Source: Capniomyces stellatus
Lineage: Eukaryota; Kickxellomycota; Harpellomycetes; Harpellales; Legeriomycetaceae
Assembly: GCA_001661515.1 (NCBI GenBank)
Contig: LUVW01000010.1
Span: 452,151 to 516,150 of the forward strand
Reading direction: 5' to 3'
Length of the DNA stretch: 64,000 nucleotides
Position numbers and translations under genes: made by a program. The notes under the pieces are model-generated. The model did not search any database. It was not told the origin of the DNA and saw only the letters and a program-made list of their open reading frames with translations. This document shows positions 13,201 to 24,487 of this stretch, piece by piece (position 1 is the stretch's first letter; the number at the start of each line of letters is the position of its first letter).

Positions 13201-14413
13201 TGTGGAAATGGACCCAACTAGCGAGTTTTTGGTCAGGCAGGAAATATCAGACCTCAACATGCGTGTTGTTGGCTGGTACCACTCCCATCCAACCTTTCTG
13301 CCAAACCCCTCAAACATTGACATTGAAAACCAAAAGGCCTACCAGGTCCTGTTCATGGACGGGAGCTCCAGCTGCACACATAGCATCTGCAGCAGTGACA
13401 ACGATCCAGCCCGCGTGCCTACCACCTCTGAACCAGACTCTGCTGACCCCAAAAATAGCACCACATCGACTCAGCCCATTACTAACAGTGAAAATCACTC
13501 AACCAACGCTTCTGAGAGTGGTAACAAGTCCGTTGGTGCCCCTTTTATTGGTGCAATCGTTGGCCCATACGACCCAAAACTGCCCAAGTCCATATCTGTG
13601 ATAAACTGGTTTATGGTCGTTGATGAACCAAACACAATTGCCGCCAACTCATCCGCGGCTTCAGCAGCTACACCCGCCACAACGCATGCCTACCCCTCGT
13701 CCTCATCAACCTCCACAGCTCTGGACTCAACGCTGTCCAGCTCCGCTTCCTCCAACTACAACTCAAACGGGATCCCAAAAAGACTGGATATCTCCACCAT
13801 CAACGATTCTGAGATGCCAAACCACCTGCTTTGCAAAATCACCGACTTGGTTGACTCCTATAAACACAATATAAACCGCATTCGCTTTATGCAACCCTGG
13901 AAACCAAACTCTTTGGAGCTAAGACTGACCAAGTGCCTTGTTTCCTTGGCTTACAGGATGCCCTGGATCAAAAACAACAATCCTGATGATAACTACGACA
14001 TCTCCAATAACAATCCCAATTCTCTCAACAATACCGCCCTAGGAGATACCCCCCAGGATTTATCTTTACCGGGTACAGCTAGCGCTGAACAAGCCAATAT
14101 CGACATTGAATCAATCAACAATACCGCCTCTGAACCAATAAAATCTCATTTGGACATCCGTGCATCCAATGACCAAATAAATTACAATCAACTTTCCCCA
14201 AAAAAGATTGAAAACGGAAGTACAAACGCAATTTGTAACACCCCTGTAAACGAAAACAAAGATGAAATTCCAGACTGCATTGGCAACAAAGATAGTGCCA
14301 ACGAAAATGTTGGGAATAACACCACCGATAACCGGCCTGATTCGTTGCCTTGTTGGGTTGCTGAAAATCCTTTGTTGAGCAGCCTGCACTCTCTCTTAAT
14401 AAAATGGACTTGA
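10201..14413 (+). CDS. MYSM1-like SANT + MPN(+)/JAMM metalloprotease, probable histone deubiquitinase
   Basis: Four exons: 10201-11470, 11608-12113, 12361-12830 and 12955-14413, giving 1234 residues. I chose the ATG at 10201 because the longer frame upstream opens only with GTG. Residues 1-560 are acidic and disordered, with basic patches and a nine-unit Asn-Ile-Ser repeat. A SANT/Myb domain spans about 570-625; it is rebuilt across the second junction as GRDWKQ-ISGLLKTRES and continues KSIRSHAQKHFIKLYRD. The MPN domain starts near 760. It has the catalytic Glu (METEIIGLLGG, about 795) and a complete JAMM motif HSHPTFLPNPSNID (about 858-871), so it should bind zinc and be active. Animal MYSM1 removes ubiquitin from histone H2A. 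Ser/Asn/Thr-rich inserts follow inside and after the MPN domain. I see no SWIRM domain between SANT and MPN. Intron 2 contains long T runs and one N. Confidence 0.88.
11919..12001 (+). repeat. Nine-bp minisatellite encoding Asn-Ile-Ser repeats
   Basis: About nine near-identical copies of AACATCAGC, in frame within exon 2 of the MYSM1-like gene, just before the SANT domain. Confidence 0.9.
12231..12279. other. Poly-T intronic stretch with one ambiguous base
   Basis: Two long T runs flank a GGGTGTT-N segment; the N is at 12258. It lies inside intron 2 (12114-12360) of the MYSM1-like gene, so the ambiguity does not touch coding sequence. Homopolymer lengths here are unreliable. Confidence 0.85.
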
Positions 14414-15259
14414 TTAACAACAGAAATACAAAAGTGATGAAAATCAATATCTTTACCATTACAACTATTACTATACCTTTTTATATTATAACCTCTTCTC
14501 CATCACCGCATAATTCTATTTATTTGTTTATTTATTTGTTTGTTTTATTTATACATCAGTCACAACTTCTTTTTCCGAGTTTTTTCCAACCAACTTACTT
14601 GCCCTTACTAATTCACACTCTTTTTTTCTTACCCAAATATAACCTAATTCGGACCCGTTTTGCCTGTTTACTTTCATAAAGTTGATTTGGTTTCGTTGGT
14701 TTTGTTCGCCTTTTTTTTTATTACTTTTTTGCAAGCGTTCTAACTTTGAGATACTCGCACAACATAAAATTGCGTCTGAAAAACATGTTTGACGAGATGC
14801 GTGCTTAAGTGGGCTCGCTTTCGTATAGCCCATTACCCATAATAAATCTAAACTCCATTTTTTAAATGGATACACTGGATAGTTGGTAGTTAAGTCGCAA
14901 ATTTGTTAAATTAAAATTATCACTACAAATACTTTTTTTTTTATTGATATCAAGAAAAGATAAACACTACAAACGTTTTATTAACTTAAGTGCTAACGAA
15001 AAATTTATAAATCAACGATTTTGTTGGAAATCCAAATTCAAACCAAATCAAAATTCCCAAAGTAGAGTTAGAGAGAGTGGTTGTGAAGATTGTGCTAATT
15101 ACAACAAAGTTACTGATGTTACTGATGCTACTGATGTTACTGATGTCATTGATGTTATTGATTTTATTGATTTTATTGATTTTATTGGCGAACTTGGGGA
15201 TATGAGTTTTAACCGAAACTGTTCTTGGTCAGCTTTTATGGTTATTGATGAGGTATCCC
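14414..15259. other. Convergent intergenic region
   Basis: This lies between the 3' ends of the MYSM1-like gene (+) and the uncharacterised 487-residue gene (-). It is T-rich. The only notable feature is the short tandem repeat at 15112-15186. A plus frame covering 14944-15291 runs through that repeat into the neighbouring gene and looks coincidental. Confidence 0.5.
15112..15186. repeat. Degenerate nine-bp tandem repeat (TTACTGATG to TTTTATTGA)
   Basis: About eight units begin as TTACTGATG and drift into ATTGATTTT. They lie just downstream of the stop of the minus-strand gene ending at 15260, so probably in or near its 3' UTR. Confidence 0.75.
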
Positions 15260-16723
15260 TTAGTCGATCTTTTGAAAGTTATGAACATTGATGCTCGGTA
15301 GTTTGTTGAGTAGTCTATTGCCTTGGGCTGATTCTACCATAAAACCCATGCTTTGGTAGCTCTGAATACTCAAAAGTCTTTGGCCAATTTGTCTATCATT
15401 GCGTGCCACAAAACTATTTTGGCTATTGGTCGCTGGGGTACTTGAACTGCAATCAATGGGCTTGTTGTTTGGGCTAATGCTCGGTAAAATGTGTTTAAAC
15501 ATAGAGCTGGGTTTGTTTCCTACACTTGACTCGTAATTATGGCACCCATGTCCTTTGGGGTAATTTGTGCTTGTGTAGTCTGCACTCGCGTATGTTTTGA
15601 CATCTCCTCCTCCCATTGTCTTGATAACGCTGTTATACGATCGGTCTAATTCCTGTATATACTCTTTGTGTGTCGTGTTTCTTTTTGAATATGTCAACTT
15701 GTGTTGTAGCTCATTTAGCGAGTATACTTTGCCAGTGTTCAAACTCTCATCGCCACCGATTTTTCTGTTTAAAAAATTTACATTGTTTGCCAATGGCTCT
15801 AATAACGTGTGGCTAGAAAAGCTACCAACTCTTTTGCACTTGATGCCATTTGACCTGCTCTGGTTTATACCGGCACCATCTATTAATACACTTCTTTCCG
15901 CAAATTCCCCGCCAAACTCTGCTGTATTGGATCCTTCAACAGCCAGGTTGCAGAAAGTATCTGGGTTCTCGTACCCAAACACACTTGAACCTTGAACTGC
16001 CTTATTTTCAACATTTATACCTGAACCATCACTGACTCCGCTTGGGTTGTTTGAACGGCTTGATAAACTTAGAAACAGCGGGCTATGTCCTGAGGAAGTG
16101 GCCATTAAGTCGTGTCTATTGTTGCCAATTAATTTGTGTAGACTGCCCAGGCTATTTTTACGACTTTTTACACGTAGCCCAAATAAGTCAGTCTTATTCG
16201 CACTTTGTATCTCTCCATCGCTATAATAAAATAGCGCATCGCCATACTCGTCTTTAACTTCCTCTTCTTTTTCCATATAGCCTATAGCCATGCTTCGCCT
16301 GGACTCTAAAACCCAAAGTGCAACTCGGCTAGCTTTAAACGCTTTATAAAACTCAATGTATGGTGGGTTGTTTGGTCCCATCTTATTATCTAAAGGCACT
16401 AACTGTGCACTTCCATACTGATTTACTTTATTTGTGTACAACTGGAATAGCTGTGTTAGCTTGCGAGCTAGTTTTTTCTCGGGAAATCCGGCCAGTAAAG
16501 TGACACAGCTCGGTATTTTCCGGCAAGCTGCAGATGAATTTGAATACCATAGTGACAAATTCTGAGGCACCTCTAACCAACTCAGTATCGCGGATATCTC
16601 TTCCTGCCTTAGCCTACAGTATGGGTAACATGAATTGCTTTTGGTGGTTTTGTTCGTAAAAACGCCATCCTGCATGGTTGTATAGTTACTTTTCAAGTAG
16701 TTTAGCTTCAACTTGCTCTCCAT
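15260..16723 (-). CDS. Uncharacterised protein, possible Myb/trihelix-like DNA-binding N-terminus
   Basis: A single exon of 487 residues from the ATG at 16723; four extra upstream codons open only with GTG. The N-terminal third (about 30-130) is compact and helical: RQEEISAILSWLEVPQN, then LARKLTQLFQLYTNKV. The pattern is a Trp-containing first helix followed by a basic Leu/Tyr-rich helix. It loosely recalls the Myb/trihelix-like domains of fungal and transposon-derived regulators, but I cannot name a family. The rest is Ser/Asn-rich and looks disordered, with scattered basic residues and one predicted helix near LNELQHKLTYSKRN. There is no signal peptide or membrane segment. A role as transcription regulator is a guess. 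The frame is long, ATG-started and isolated from its neighbours, which supports a real gene. Confidence 0.6.
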   Translation of the reverse strand: MESKLKLNYLKSNYTTMQDGVFTNKTTKSNSCYPYCRLRQEEISAILSWLEVPQNLSLWYSNSSAACRKIPSCVTLLAGFPEKKLARKLTQLFQLYTNKVNQYGSAQLVPLDNKMGPNNPPYIEFYKAFKASRVALWVLESRRSMAIGYMEKEEEVKDEYGDALFYYSDGEIQSANKTDLFGLRVKSRKNSLGSLHKLIGNNRHDLMATSSGHSPLFLSLSSRSNNPSGVSDGSGINVENKAVQGSSVFGYENPDTFCNLAVEGSNTAEFGGEFAERSVLIDGAGINQSRSNGIKCKRVGSFSSHTLLEPLANNVNFLNRKIGGDESLNTGKVYSLNELQHKLTYSKRNTTHKEYIQELDRSYNSVIKTMGGGDVKTYASADYTSTNYPKGHGCHNYESSVGNKPSSMFKHILPSISPNNKPIDCSSSTPATNSQNSFVARNDRQIGQRLLSIQSYQSMGFMVESAQGNRLLNKLPSINVHNFQKID

Positions 16724-19700
16724 AATAGTATACACAATATTTTATCTATATTAACTAATACACACCCACTCGGTGAAAATAAAAATTTTATAATTTATTA
16801 TATATTTACAATAATAAAAGGTTGATGTTTATAAAAAATGTCGATTTGGACACTTTGTATCTGGTTTGTATTTTTTGAAATTATCTTTTCGAGTTTCTGA
16901 CTTACTGTCCATGCCTTCATACTTGTGTATATATACATATTTTTTCTTACTGGCCAAGATTCACTATTTCATGAATTTGTGCTATTTCTCACCAGCATAT
17001 ATAATTTTAAAAAGTCCTAGGCTTTTAAATGAACGAACTTCGTTTTGCCAAAACACACTCTTGCTTACGCTTAGATAAAGATTAATTAAAACTGATAAAC
17101 ACTAAACGCTGTACATCTTAATAAAATATTGTTAATAAAGATGTGTTGATTCCAAATAAATCAGTACAGAAAATCAACTTCCACCTTTCGCTTTATTTTA
17201 TGCTGCTGCTCAGATTGTTCGGTAGGAGACTATGAAAAGCAAAACTAACAATCGTATGCCCAACAACTTGATAAAATCACAAAAATTCCGACCTGGTAGC
17301 ATCTGGAATAGTATTGCTGAAAGTCCGCAATGCTGTATTTCAAATATTGAATTCGACTTATTTCCATGGATTTTGAGTTTATGATCATATTTCACTTACT
17401 GAAATGGTTTTATTAGCGTCAGTATTACCAATTACCGAGCTGCTTGATTGCTTCTTTTGCCAATTATAAATATAGCATTTACCATCATATTTCCCTTTTT
17501 TTTATCGGTATTATGAAAGGATGTTATTTCCTATTTTAACATTTGCAAAATTGTAACAGAAACCGTGTCACTCCCCAATCGAGTGATTTTAAATTCGGTA
17601 TGTCGGCTTTCTATCAAAGTAATTTCCATTTAGGTTTTTACTATCGCAATTCCGTTTGGGGTTTTAACCCACTAAAGTAAATATTGGCATGCTTTTTTTT
17701 TTCTTTTTTTTATTGAAATAGGTAAGTTTTTTTTCAATGTGATGTAATGAAAAGGAACACACAGAAACAAAAGTGCTTGTGCTTTTATTCGCTTTTATTA
17801 AAATAAAAAGTTGGTAACCCGAAATATTAGTATTCTCCTTATTATGGTGATTAAGCAAATCGCTTTTTATTTGGAACAATATACTTAAATGCTTATTGTT
17901 TTAAGGTTACCGACAAACATCTGCCGAGTACGTTTACACTTTACGCACCCGTCATTCTGCTACAAAAATGCCATTAATAACATTTACCCTGTCCAAAGCA
18001 TACGGACTTAAAACATAAATAAATGGTGTATTTTTTATAATACACCAGGCTCGGATGGTTAAAGGATAAGTATCCTTGCCAAAAAGCCGACAATTGATAG
18101 ATGGCCAAGAACATTTGCATAAAGATGCATTTTAGCATGGAATTGGGGGTAATTGTGAGGGGGGGGGGGGAGGCTCTTGGACTGAATCGCGTTTACTACC
18201 AATATCCTTCGTAATACTGCGTCCTTTGCTGTTTCCTTGGGATAAACTTGGAAAGTAGCCCTTAGGTATAAGCGAAAACAGATTATGCTCTAATGAAACC
18301 GGTTTATTTTTACTTTTGACAACGTTCAGTTGGAAAATGTATGTGTATAGAGGACGTTAGTGAGTAGCATAATATTAACTGCATAACCAAGTGTGGACGT
18401 GAGAGGGGAGAGTGAGGGTTTGGCGGAGCATTTGATTGTCGAAGCCGGCTATTTAATTAATTAAAAGTACTACTGATTAATTGAATTTAAATTTGTACGT
18501 TTTATGTTAATGATCTGATATAAACGTGTATACAAAATATCAGTTGAGTTGATTGAGCCTCAAGTAGAGTCAACTTTTATATAAGACTTGTCGAATAATC
18601 CAGTTCTCCAAAGCTCGCTTAAGTATGGATTTAACACATTTGCTGTAAAAAAATCCGATTTTGTTTTTAAAACCACAAACCAACACTGCCTCCAATAAAT
18701 ATTTTTAGTAAAAGTACCAAATTTACGCCCCAACCATCGCTGCAAAATTGCAAGAGAGTTGAAACTTTGATTAAGACTTGTTTGTGTTTTGATAAGCTTA
18801 AAAACAAAATAAAAATATCCGCCTGCCACTCCCTCTATCCACCACCGTATCCATCCAATACCCCCGCTCCGCGTACCTATTCGATCAGTGACGGTTATTC
18901 ATCAGAGTAGCTCAAACGGTATCGCTTTTACTGATTTTCCATCATACACAACGGTGCGGTCCATCAATTAGCACATGGTCGTAGTATGGCGTGCCATATC
19001 AATTTACAGAGTTGTTTAGTGCGTATCTAGGTATTCTGTCTGTTAGTTACAACTATTTTTCTCTCCCTCGATAAAAGTTCAAATTAAAGCTCAGCATATG
19101 AATATTGAGAAAAGTGGTATAAATGCCCAAAGTAAAATGGATTAAGCAGTAAAGTATGTGGAAGTATGTGAAAGTATACTTATGCTTACAGTAGCAAGTT
19201 AGGTAATCTCAAAATCCCAAAATCCCAAAATCTCAAAAAACACATCCAGAAGATTTATTTAGCGGCTTTTGATTTGGCTTGTGTAGCTGTTATATTTGCT
19301 TTAAAATGTTACACAGACTATTAACGAGTTCTTGACTTTGTTGGGGGCAATTACTGGAATTGAAGTTACAACTTTGGGGTTAATAATTTAATGGAACGTT
19401 TTTAATTAGGGAAATTAACCGAGTACAGAGCTAAATAAATATACCACAATTACCAATCTTGATAACCCAACCCAAAGGTAAAATATATGAAAAGTGATTA
19501 TGGTTATTAAAATGTCTCCCTCTCCCCCCCAAAGCAGTTTTATGTAACAACAAATTTTGTTAACTTGGAAATAACAACTGTTAAACTTTGCTAAAATAGT
19601 CGATTCGAGCTTCACGAGTAGGTCTGCTGTAAAACTTGGTTCACTCACTTTTGGGGAACTCGCACTTTATAAATGTTGGGATCAGTGCAATTTGGGTGAC

Positions 19701-21742
19701 TCAGAACCAAAATGGTATGCAAATAATAAGCGTGACTGCCCCACTTTAAAAAGCAAACTTAAAGGGTAAAAAGACAAAAACAAGGTACAGGTATAAATAA
19801 CAACCAAATAAGTCAGCTGAGCATTGCTTCTAGAGGCTGGCAGACTCATCGACATTAATAGTACGTTAATAATGCGAAAACGGTCATAAAATAAATAAAT
19901 GTTGTAAAGCGGCAACCCAGCTCAACTGCAACAATTTGCCGCTATTTCCTCGTATTTGATTCTGTCTTTGCCGACTACTTGCAAAATACACCAAAATCCC
20001 TTGAAGAAAAAAAAACGTAATTGCTTTTAAAGCTGATGGTGATCTAAAGATTCGGCTAAACTGCTTTACTACCAAAACTAAATCACAATCATTAGTAACC
20101 AACTAATGTAATGACAAACCAGCGTAATTTTTTTTTGATTTGCATTTTGTAAACATATTATAAACCTTTCAAAAAAAACCACCCAAGCTGACGTATTAAT
20201 AATGGGATCAAGTTTACCCAAGTATATCGGACATCAGTAAGTTTACAGCTCCGATATTTGATTATATCCTGTGAAGATATCAAATATACAAATCGGGAAA
20301 GCCGGAGACTTTTGAGTCAAATAAACTGGCTTTACCACTTGATATGGTTTGACAGATTCGCCTTTTTTTTTAATTTTCAGACCTTTTCTCTTTATATTAT
20401 AATCCCCCGCCTATTCAAAAAAAACTCATTGGTTTATACGAACATTTACGGCCTTTACTTGTGATTGATAAAAAAATCACATGTTTTTAATTTTTGGGTT
20501 GTCTTTAACTTGCGACTAGATTAACACAAGTTACTACTCAACATTTTTGTCTAATAAAAACACCGAAAGAATTTCCCCCAACTTCACTTTTAATAAAAAT
20601 CAACTCTTATCGCTCTGGTGTTTTGAGAAACTCACAAATCGGGCGGCAGAAAGAAACCCAACTTGGTGTGAATCTGAACCAGAGTAATGTTTGAATGTTG
20701 AATAGAGCAAATTTGGAAAGAAAAATAAATTCAATTTCTCAAGAACCGTCTATATACTAATACTGCCCAAGATTAATAATTTGCATACAAAAAAAAGACG
20801 GAGCAAAATATTGCAAGTTGGCGCTTGTAACCTATTAAACACAAGCTGTTCTTATTGGACTAGTAGAATGGTAAGACAATGGTACTATTACAAAGTATCG
20901 CAATGTCAGTTGTAAGCTGGAGGGGTGCGAAAGACCGTACCGAACCAAAACCATCCAATTAATGGGATGCACCAAAGTACAACATTGCATAATAGTACGA
21001 GCTTGTGCCAGCTTTTGTTAGTTGACTCGTTCGCCCAGAAAAGTATATATAAAAAAGTCCCTGTTATTGCATAAAATTTCCAAAAGAAGCAATAAATATA
21101 AAGGTTGGGGGAAGTTTAGTTGCAATTATTATTCACCCCAACAGCCAATTTATACCTAGTAGATAACGGCAGTTACATTTTACTACTATTATCATTGTTA
21201 TTGTCATGTTAAAATGTAAAGCGCATTCATGCACAGATTTAGTCCATCAAATGAAATAAAAAAGGGTCGGTGGAAATTCAACGAAAGCTTCTTTTTTAAA
21301 AAAAGGTCGGTGGAGCTTATAGCGACCTGTCAACCCCTAAAGAATAGTACCACCAAGCAGTAAAAGTAAATATAAAGGGGGAAACATGTAAGAGATAAAA
21401 ACAAGAAAAAAGTCAACGTTGGAATCAATTGGGTTGGTTTGTCTAGCAACTTTTCAAAATGGCACAAAACAAACTCTCAATAGTTTACCCTGAGTTTATT
21501 TACTTAATTATTGAAATGTTTATACCAATTTTAGTCGAATTGTTAATGCAAAATTAGGAGTAAGGTTGTATGGACAAGTAAATGAATGTTTCATATTTAC
21601 GTCGAGTTAGAATTAGAATTGGTGTGGTCGGATTTTTATGTCAAGTAAGAGCCAAGTTTTAACCTAACTTTGTAAAGTTGAATAAAATATCCGATACCAG
21701 CTGTTTCAAGTATAGCGGTTACGTCTGAAGATTAGTCGAGCA
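16724..21742. other. Five-kb gene-free AT-rich region
   Basis: No frame over about 90 codons and no recognisable exon on either strand. It holds homopolymer runs, an 11-G run at 18160-18170, three adjacent inverted repeats at 17981-18088, short CCCAAAATC repeats near 19205-19235, and a repeated AAAAGGTCGGTGGA-like word near 21260 and 21300. I found no tRNA, rRNA, spliceosomal RNA or transposase signature. The right end is the promoter side of the iminopeptidase gene. Confidence 0.5.
17981..18088. other. Cluster of three predicted hairpins, function unknown
   Basis: Three inverted repeats lie side by side. First, CATTTA (17981-17986) with TAAATG (18020-18025), enclosing GTCC (17991-17994) with GGAC (18004-18007). 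Second, GGTGTATT (18025-18032) with AATACACC (18039-18046). Third, GGCT (18048-18051) with AGCC (18085-18088), enclosing TGG with CCA and AAGGAT (18062-18067) with ATCCTT (18072-18077). An ACA follows at 18090. This could be a small structured RNA, but the spacing does not fit a standard H/ACA snoRNA. Confidence 0.3.
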
Positions 21743-23961
21743 ATGGAAAACAACACAGTACATGAATTAGACCGCCAAGATATTGAAAGTTACTTGATTC
21801 CTGGCGGCAAGATATATGACAGGTACTTTCTTTGTCCACTTGGTAAACACTTTTTTTATATTTATATTGGAATGATGAACAACAATGAATGTTTAGCTTT
21901 TTTATAGCTTGATAGGAACACTGAATGGGGGTTTTTTAAAAAATAAAGTCTAAAGCTTTAAAGTGTAATATGGCTTTTATATATATTTACCAAGATTGTT
22001 ACTATTGTTAATGCTAATATTTAGATTATGATAAGCCAGATGGAAAAAAAATAAAAGTGTTTGCAAGGCATGTAGTTTCAAACGAGAATGCAGATTTACA
22101 CAAGCTTCCTTTTGCATTATACTTGCAGGTGAGAATTTAACAAATACTCGAGTTTAAAAACAAAGAAGTCAGGTTGAATTGAGATATGGTGAAACGGAAA
22201 CAACTATTCAAAGCTATAAATTACTAGTAAAATAGAGAAAATAAGAAAAGTTCAGGAACTGAAAAAGAGAACTTTGGGAACAACAAATTTGAAAGGTATT
22301 CTGTATGAATTGTATAGGGAGGACCAGGTTTCCAGAGTGCGTTCCCGACAAATTTGAGTTCTGGTTGGCAAGGTGTGCTTTTGAACCAGGGATACCAAGT
22401 TCTGCTTCTTGACCAACGGGGTACAGGGTTGTCAACGGCAATAAATGCACAAAGTGAGGTATTGAGATTACAAACAGTTGAGGAGCAGGTTGAGTACATG
22501 TCCAACTTTAGAGCAGACAATATAGTTAAAGATTGCGAGTTTATTAGAGGGATATTAACGCAAGACAGAGAGAGCGGGTACAGCTCCAAGTTTACGCTTT
22601 TGGGTCAAAGCTTTGGAGGGTTTTGTATAACAACCTATCTGTCATTTCAGTAAGTTGGCGGTTTAAATATTAAACTGATACTACTATTACACCTTTGTGG
22701 GATACGTCAAGTATTTGTTTGCCGGTTTTTCTGCAAGAATCGATAAATGTATTTATTTATTTTTTTGAAAAAAGTCAATTAACAAAACTAAAAAAATCAA
22801 TATAACATAACAAGGTATGGTAACTTGATTGAACAATACATTTTAGCTCTGAGGGAGTGGAGAGAGCGATTATTACAGGCGGACTTCCACCACTGGTTAA
22901 TGATCCAGTAGAGGTGTACGATAGACTGATTCCAAGAGTGATTAAGAGGAACAAGCAGTATTATGCTATTTACAGCCGTGACATTGTACGAGTTAAAAGA
23001 ATAGTAGAATACCTGAATAACAACGAAGTGATTTTGCCTGGAGGGGGGAAAATGACAGCACGGCGATTCCAGCAACTAGGGTTGGATTTTGGCAGTTCAG
23101 GAGGATTTGCAGCGATTCACAAAGTGGTTTTGAACTGCAGCCACGACCTGGAGACCATTGGGAAGCTTTCGTTTAAATCCTTGCTGGAGTTTGAAGCATT
23201 CCACAGCTTCGAATCTAATGTTCTGTATGCAATTCTCCACGAGCCCATTTATTGTGATGGGAATTATAGCAGCGACTGGGCTTGCCAAAGAGCGATAAGC
23301 GGCAGCGAGTGCTATAAAAACGTGTTTAATTCCAGCAATGGCTATCAAATCACAGACTCAGAGTCAGCTGTCAATGACGGTGAATCAGTGATTATGTTTA
23401 CTGGTGAAATGGTGTTTCCATGGATGTTGGATGACTATGTGGAGCTGTCCAAGTTTAAATATCTTGGTCAAACCTTAGCCAAATACAACAAGTGGAAGCC
23501 ACTGTATAACCCTGAGGCTTTAAAAGTCAATACTGTGCCTATTGTTGCTGTTAGCTACTTTGACGATCCGTAAGAAGACGCTATTACTGCTGTCGTGATT
23601 ATCTATCTAATTTAGACATTTAGGCATATATTTACATTCTTGACTAAACGTACTTTGATACCTTTATCTACTCGTAGGTACGTTGATTTGGATTTAAGCA
23701 TTGAGTGTGCAAAGACCATCAAGGGGTGCAAATTGTGGATTACGAATGAGTATCTTCACAAGTAAGTTTTCACCTCATCTGCCTTTTTTGGCTTTACATA
23801 CTGTTGGCTTTACGTATTGTTGAATTTTATTTACTGTATTTAATCGCGATCGCTTTTTTGTTTATTATTTTCTTTTCCCTTGAAATAGCGGCCTGCATGC
23901 CGACACACGGGTCATTACTCGGCTCTTGGGAATGTTTAGACAAGACCAGATCAACTCTTGA
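21743..23961 (+). CDS. Proline iminopeptidase (alpha/beta hydrolase, peptidase family S33)
   Basis: Six exons keep frame: 21743-21842, 22025-22128, 22318-22649, 22847-23569, 23678-23761 and 23889-23961, giving 471 residues. The first junction rebuilds CPL-DYDKPDGKKIKVFAR, typical of fungal iminopeptidases. The oxyanion loop is QGGPGFQ (about 68-74) and a conserved LLDQRGTGLST follows. The nucleophile elbow is GQSFGG (about 164-169). The last junction gives YLHN-GLHADTRVI near the catalytic-His end. The enzyme releases N-terminal proline from peptides. There is no signal peptide, so it is presumably cytosolic. Length and motif order agree with the fungal family. All introns begin GT and end AG, and a 73-bp final exon closes the gene. 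Confidence 0.92.
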
Positions 23962-24016
23962 TTTTGCTACTGCTACAGCTTATTATACTCCGCTTAAGGC
24001 CTCTACATTTTCTTTC

Positions 24017-24120
24017 TTACTATTAATGAAGTTTCATCTTACTCTTTATTTTTTTACTATTAATGAAGTTCCATCTTACTCTTTATTTTTTACTATTAAT
24101 GAAATTTCATTACACTCTTC
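24017..24120. repeat. Three-copy 36-37 bp tandem repeat downstream of the iminopeptidase gene
   Basis: Units start at 24017, 24054 and 24090, each opening TTACTATTAATGAA and continuing with CATCTTACTCTTTATTTTT in the first two. The third is diverged. They lie directly after the stop at 23961, so probably in the 3' UTR. Confidence 0.8.
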
Positions 24121-24487
24121 TAAACGCATCAGCTTGCATCTTGTTTATTCGACTTGATTGAATTCCAACTCCTACAATACTAGCATAATAAACCGTTTCT
24201 TTCTATTAACTGAAAATGGTAGTTGACATTGCTATCTTACTTTTCTTCTCAGAGCGGTAGAAATATATATAGTCTGGTTTACTCGTAATGGACCAGATAA
24301 TAAGACGACTCAGTTACACGACTTTAGTTGAAAAAAACAAGGTATTTATTAAAATTAATCGGCTCCAAACTGAAACTCAAATCAACACTATATATTTAGT
24401 AATCTAGAAAAAGGATGAATGGCCATGTTTATAATTGTGCATTCCAGGTATTAACATTGACGTTTATGAAGGGGATCTATAAAAGCT

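Noticed and set aside
14944..15291. 115-codon plus-strand frame with Asp/Val/Thr repeats
   Set aside because: It runs through a degenerate nine-bp repeat and into the 3' end of the opposite-strand gene; most likely chance.
18560..18829. 89-codon minus-strand frame in the gene-free block
   Set aside because: No homology signal and the length is within chance for AT-rich DNA.
21871..21924. Possible box C/D snoRNA in iminopeptidase intron 1 (ATGATGA at 21872, CTGA at 21921)
   Set aside because: Only about 50 nt between boxes, an internal T run, no terminal stem, and no perfect rRNA complement that I could find.
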